Source: Dehalococcoidia bacterium
GTDB lineage: Bacteria > Chloroflexota > Dehalococcoidia > Lucifugimonadales > UBA2985
Reading direction: 5' to 3'
NCBI GenBank assembly: GCA_015661155.1
Contig: JACVQK010000008.1
Location: forward strand, 15,086-61,441
Length of the DNA stretch: 46,356 nt
The notes under the pieces are model-generated. The model saw only the letters and a program-made list of their open reading frames with translations, had not been told where the DNA came from and did no database searches. The number at the start of each line of letters is the position of its first letter. Position 1 is the stretch's first letter. Position numbers and translations under genes: made by a program. Positions 45,502 to 46,356 of this stretch are shown piece after piece.

Positions 45502-45822
45502 GGGCCCCCTATCGCCCTGGGCAGGCGCTAGGCTATCGATACTCCCTGAGTATAACCGTCCCCGGGCTCCTCTTGGAAGAGCGCACGGACAACTCGCCTA
45601 ATACGACCCCCACCAACTCGACCCAGGGACAGGCGGCTGTCTCCTGAAGAGGGGGAAAGGGAGAACCAGGAAGTCTTCGGCGTAACGGACAGGCGCAATC
45701 CCGTGGATGACTACGCTAATCCAGCCCTGGGAACTCGCTCTCCCCAGGGCTGGTAAGGCACTTCCTCTCATCGGGATATCCCTCGACCCACAGCGCCATC
45801 TGAGACGGTTTGTGTGTGGTGC
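45502..45822. other. gene-free stretch between cofE and ferredoxin
   Basis: About 320 bases without a convincing gene or tRNA. It contains the palindrome ATACTC-CCT-GAGTAT (45539-45553), which overlaps a minus-strand TATACT that could serve as the cofE -10, and the hairpin at 45721-45753. Confidence 0.4.
45721..45753 (-). terminator. hairpin after the ferredoxin gene
   Basis: Perfect 11-bp stem (45721-45731 with 45743-45753) with an 11-base loop, 70 bases past the ferredoxin stop. No T run follows, so this is a weak terminator call. Confidence 0.35.
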
Positions 45823-46086
45823 CTATTTTCTACCAGGGGTGGTCTTGGAGTAATCGTAGTCGGCGTTCTTCTTGATGTAGCTCTGCCACTCTGCGGGGAC
45901 GGAGTCCTCGGGGAAGATGGCGTTCACGGGGCACACCGGCTCGCAGGCGGCGCAATCTATGCACTCCTCGGGGTTTATGTAGTACTGGTCATCTGCCTCA
46001 ACCGTATAGATGCAGTCCACCGGGCACACGTCCACGCAGGCTGCGTCTTTCACCCCTACACACGGCTCCGCAATAACGTAGGCCAT
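45823..46086 (-). CDS. seven-iron ferredoxin ([3Fe-4S][4Fe-4S])
   Basis: An 87-residue electron carrier very similar in layout to the Thermus seven-iron ferredoxin. Cysteines: 9, 17, 21, 25, 42, 45, 48 and 52 (EPCVGVKDAACVDVCPVDC; ECIDCAACEPVCP). By analogy Cys9, Cys17 and Cys52 hold the [3Fe-4S] centre, and Cys21, Cys42, Cys45 and Cys48 the [4Fe-4S] centre. The second Cys of a classical CxxC is a Val here. A helical tail (WQSYIKKNADYDY) closes the fold. It could serve the 2-oxoacid oxidoreductase begun at the left edge. GGGAGGGAA precedes the ATG at 46086. Confidence 0.93.
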   Translation of the reverse strand: MAYVIAEPCVGVKDAACVDVCPVDCIYTVEADDQYYINPEECIDCAACEPVCPVNAIFPEDSVPAEWQSYIKKNADYDYSKTTPGRK

Positions 46087-46192
46087 CTCAGGTGTTCCCT
46101 CCCTTCTACTTCTCCCGGAACGTATCCCGGATCTGCTGGTGGCGGAGAGCGCAGAGGCGCTCCCGCGACTCTCGATTTCAGAGTCGGCCCTA

Positions 46193-46221
46193 ATAATACG
46201 CGAGGAGGTGTGAATTATCAA
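46193..46221 (-). promoter_or_regulatory. promoter of the ferredoxin gene
   Basis: Minus strand TTGATA (46216-46221), 17-bp spacer, TATTAT (46193-46198). The roughly 100-base leader that follows holds two small hairpins (GACTCT/AGAGTC and GAGCGC/GCGCTC). Confidence 0.6.
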
Positions 46222-46302
46222 TAGGGTTTAGCAGGGGAGACGACCTGGTTACGGCTCCCTTATTCTCTCACAACATATAGTACAGGGCGTGTAGAATGAA
46301 CC

Positions 46303-46356
46303 ATGTCCAGAGTACCGATTCGCACCATCATAGAAACATGGAAAGCCTGCAACCAG
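46303..46356 (+). CDS. possible start of an unidentified gene at the right edge
   Basis: An open reading from ATG at 46303 (SRVPIRTIIETWKACNQ) runs off the window. It is too short to identify, and no clear ribosome site precedes it. A TATAGT at 46276-46281 might be a -10 box. An ATG at 46296 in another frame is equally possible. Confidence 0.25.
   Translation, partial: MSRVPIRTIIETWKACNQ

Noticed and set aside
45502-45822. tRNA or small RNA gene between cofE and ferredoxin
   Set aside because: No cloverleaf could be drawn and no T-loop signature was found. The hairpin there fits a weak terminator at best.

Overview
This 46 kb window looks like a contig from a GC-rich Chloroflexota genome, most likely Dehalococcoidia-like. 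This is inferred from gene content, not from a phylogeny. The pointers are a huge membrane protein with the INYYYFG signature of the Chlor_Arch_YYY/DUF2298 family, an archaeal-type (class V) fructose-1,6-bisphosphatase, an EF-G2-type EF-G paralog, a coenzyme F420 ligase, a Thermus-like seven-iron ferredoxin, and lipoproteins with Thr-Pro-Thr-Ala linkers. No rRNA, tRNA, CRISPR array, transposase or phage gene was recognised.

Layout. 1-2.5 kb: start of a 2-oxoacid oxidoreductase gamma gene and a peptide-type ABC solute-binding lipoprotein, both leftward. 2.6-10.4 kb, rightward: argS, a CDF metal exporter flanked by two copies of the argS 3' end, a TfoX-N protein, a cupredoxin lipoprotein, a methyltransferase, fbp, rdgB and moaA. 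10.5-11.4 kb: rnhA and moaC. 11.5-19.3 kb: a complete F-type ATP synthase operon, atpZ-B-E-F-H-A-G-D-C, with three extra small genes: a 31-residue membrane peptide between atpB and atpE, an 84-residue Cys protein between atpA and atpG, and a 107-residue Cys/His-rich protein between atpD and atpC. 19.3-24.9 kb, leftward: rex, an MFS exporter, the EF-G paralog and a PHP-domain protein. 25-26 kb: repeats around a truncated gas-vesicle GvpL/F-like gene. 26.1-28.6 kb: a soluble histidine kinase, a LuxR-type regulator, a lone receiver and a small coil protein sharing the kinase's N-terminal module. 29-39.4 kb: prs-secA, a PHP phosphoesterase, a methyltransferase and the giant GT39-like/DUF2298 protein. 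39.4-46.4 kb: a TM2 protein, a 51-residue YtxH-like peptide, a leftward K+ uptake operon (ktrB, ktrA, usp, two TrkA-type genes) ending in pheA, then cofE and ferredoxin.

How the genes work together. The core is energy and redox housekeeping: ATP synthase, NADH-sensing Rex, ferredoxin with a 2-oxoacid oxidoreductase, and F420 synthesis. Around it are molybdopterin steps (moaA, moaC), K+ homeostasis and protein export (secA).

The intergenic DNA is unusually rich in small palindromic repeats. At least three families recur: a GCAGGGC..GCCCTGC element, a GGGGTCTGGGGGTGTCCCCCAGA element of which one copy has 12-bp terminal inverted repeats, and a CTCAGGGTGAGCGG element. Several lie over the 3' ends of genes and supply the last codons and the stop. 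The most unusual content is the trio of extra small genes in the ATP synthase operon, the duplicated argS tail around the CDF gene, and the kinase/coil pair with a shared N-terminal module.
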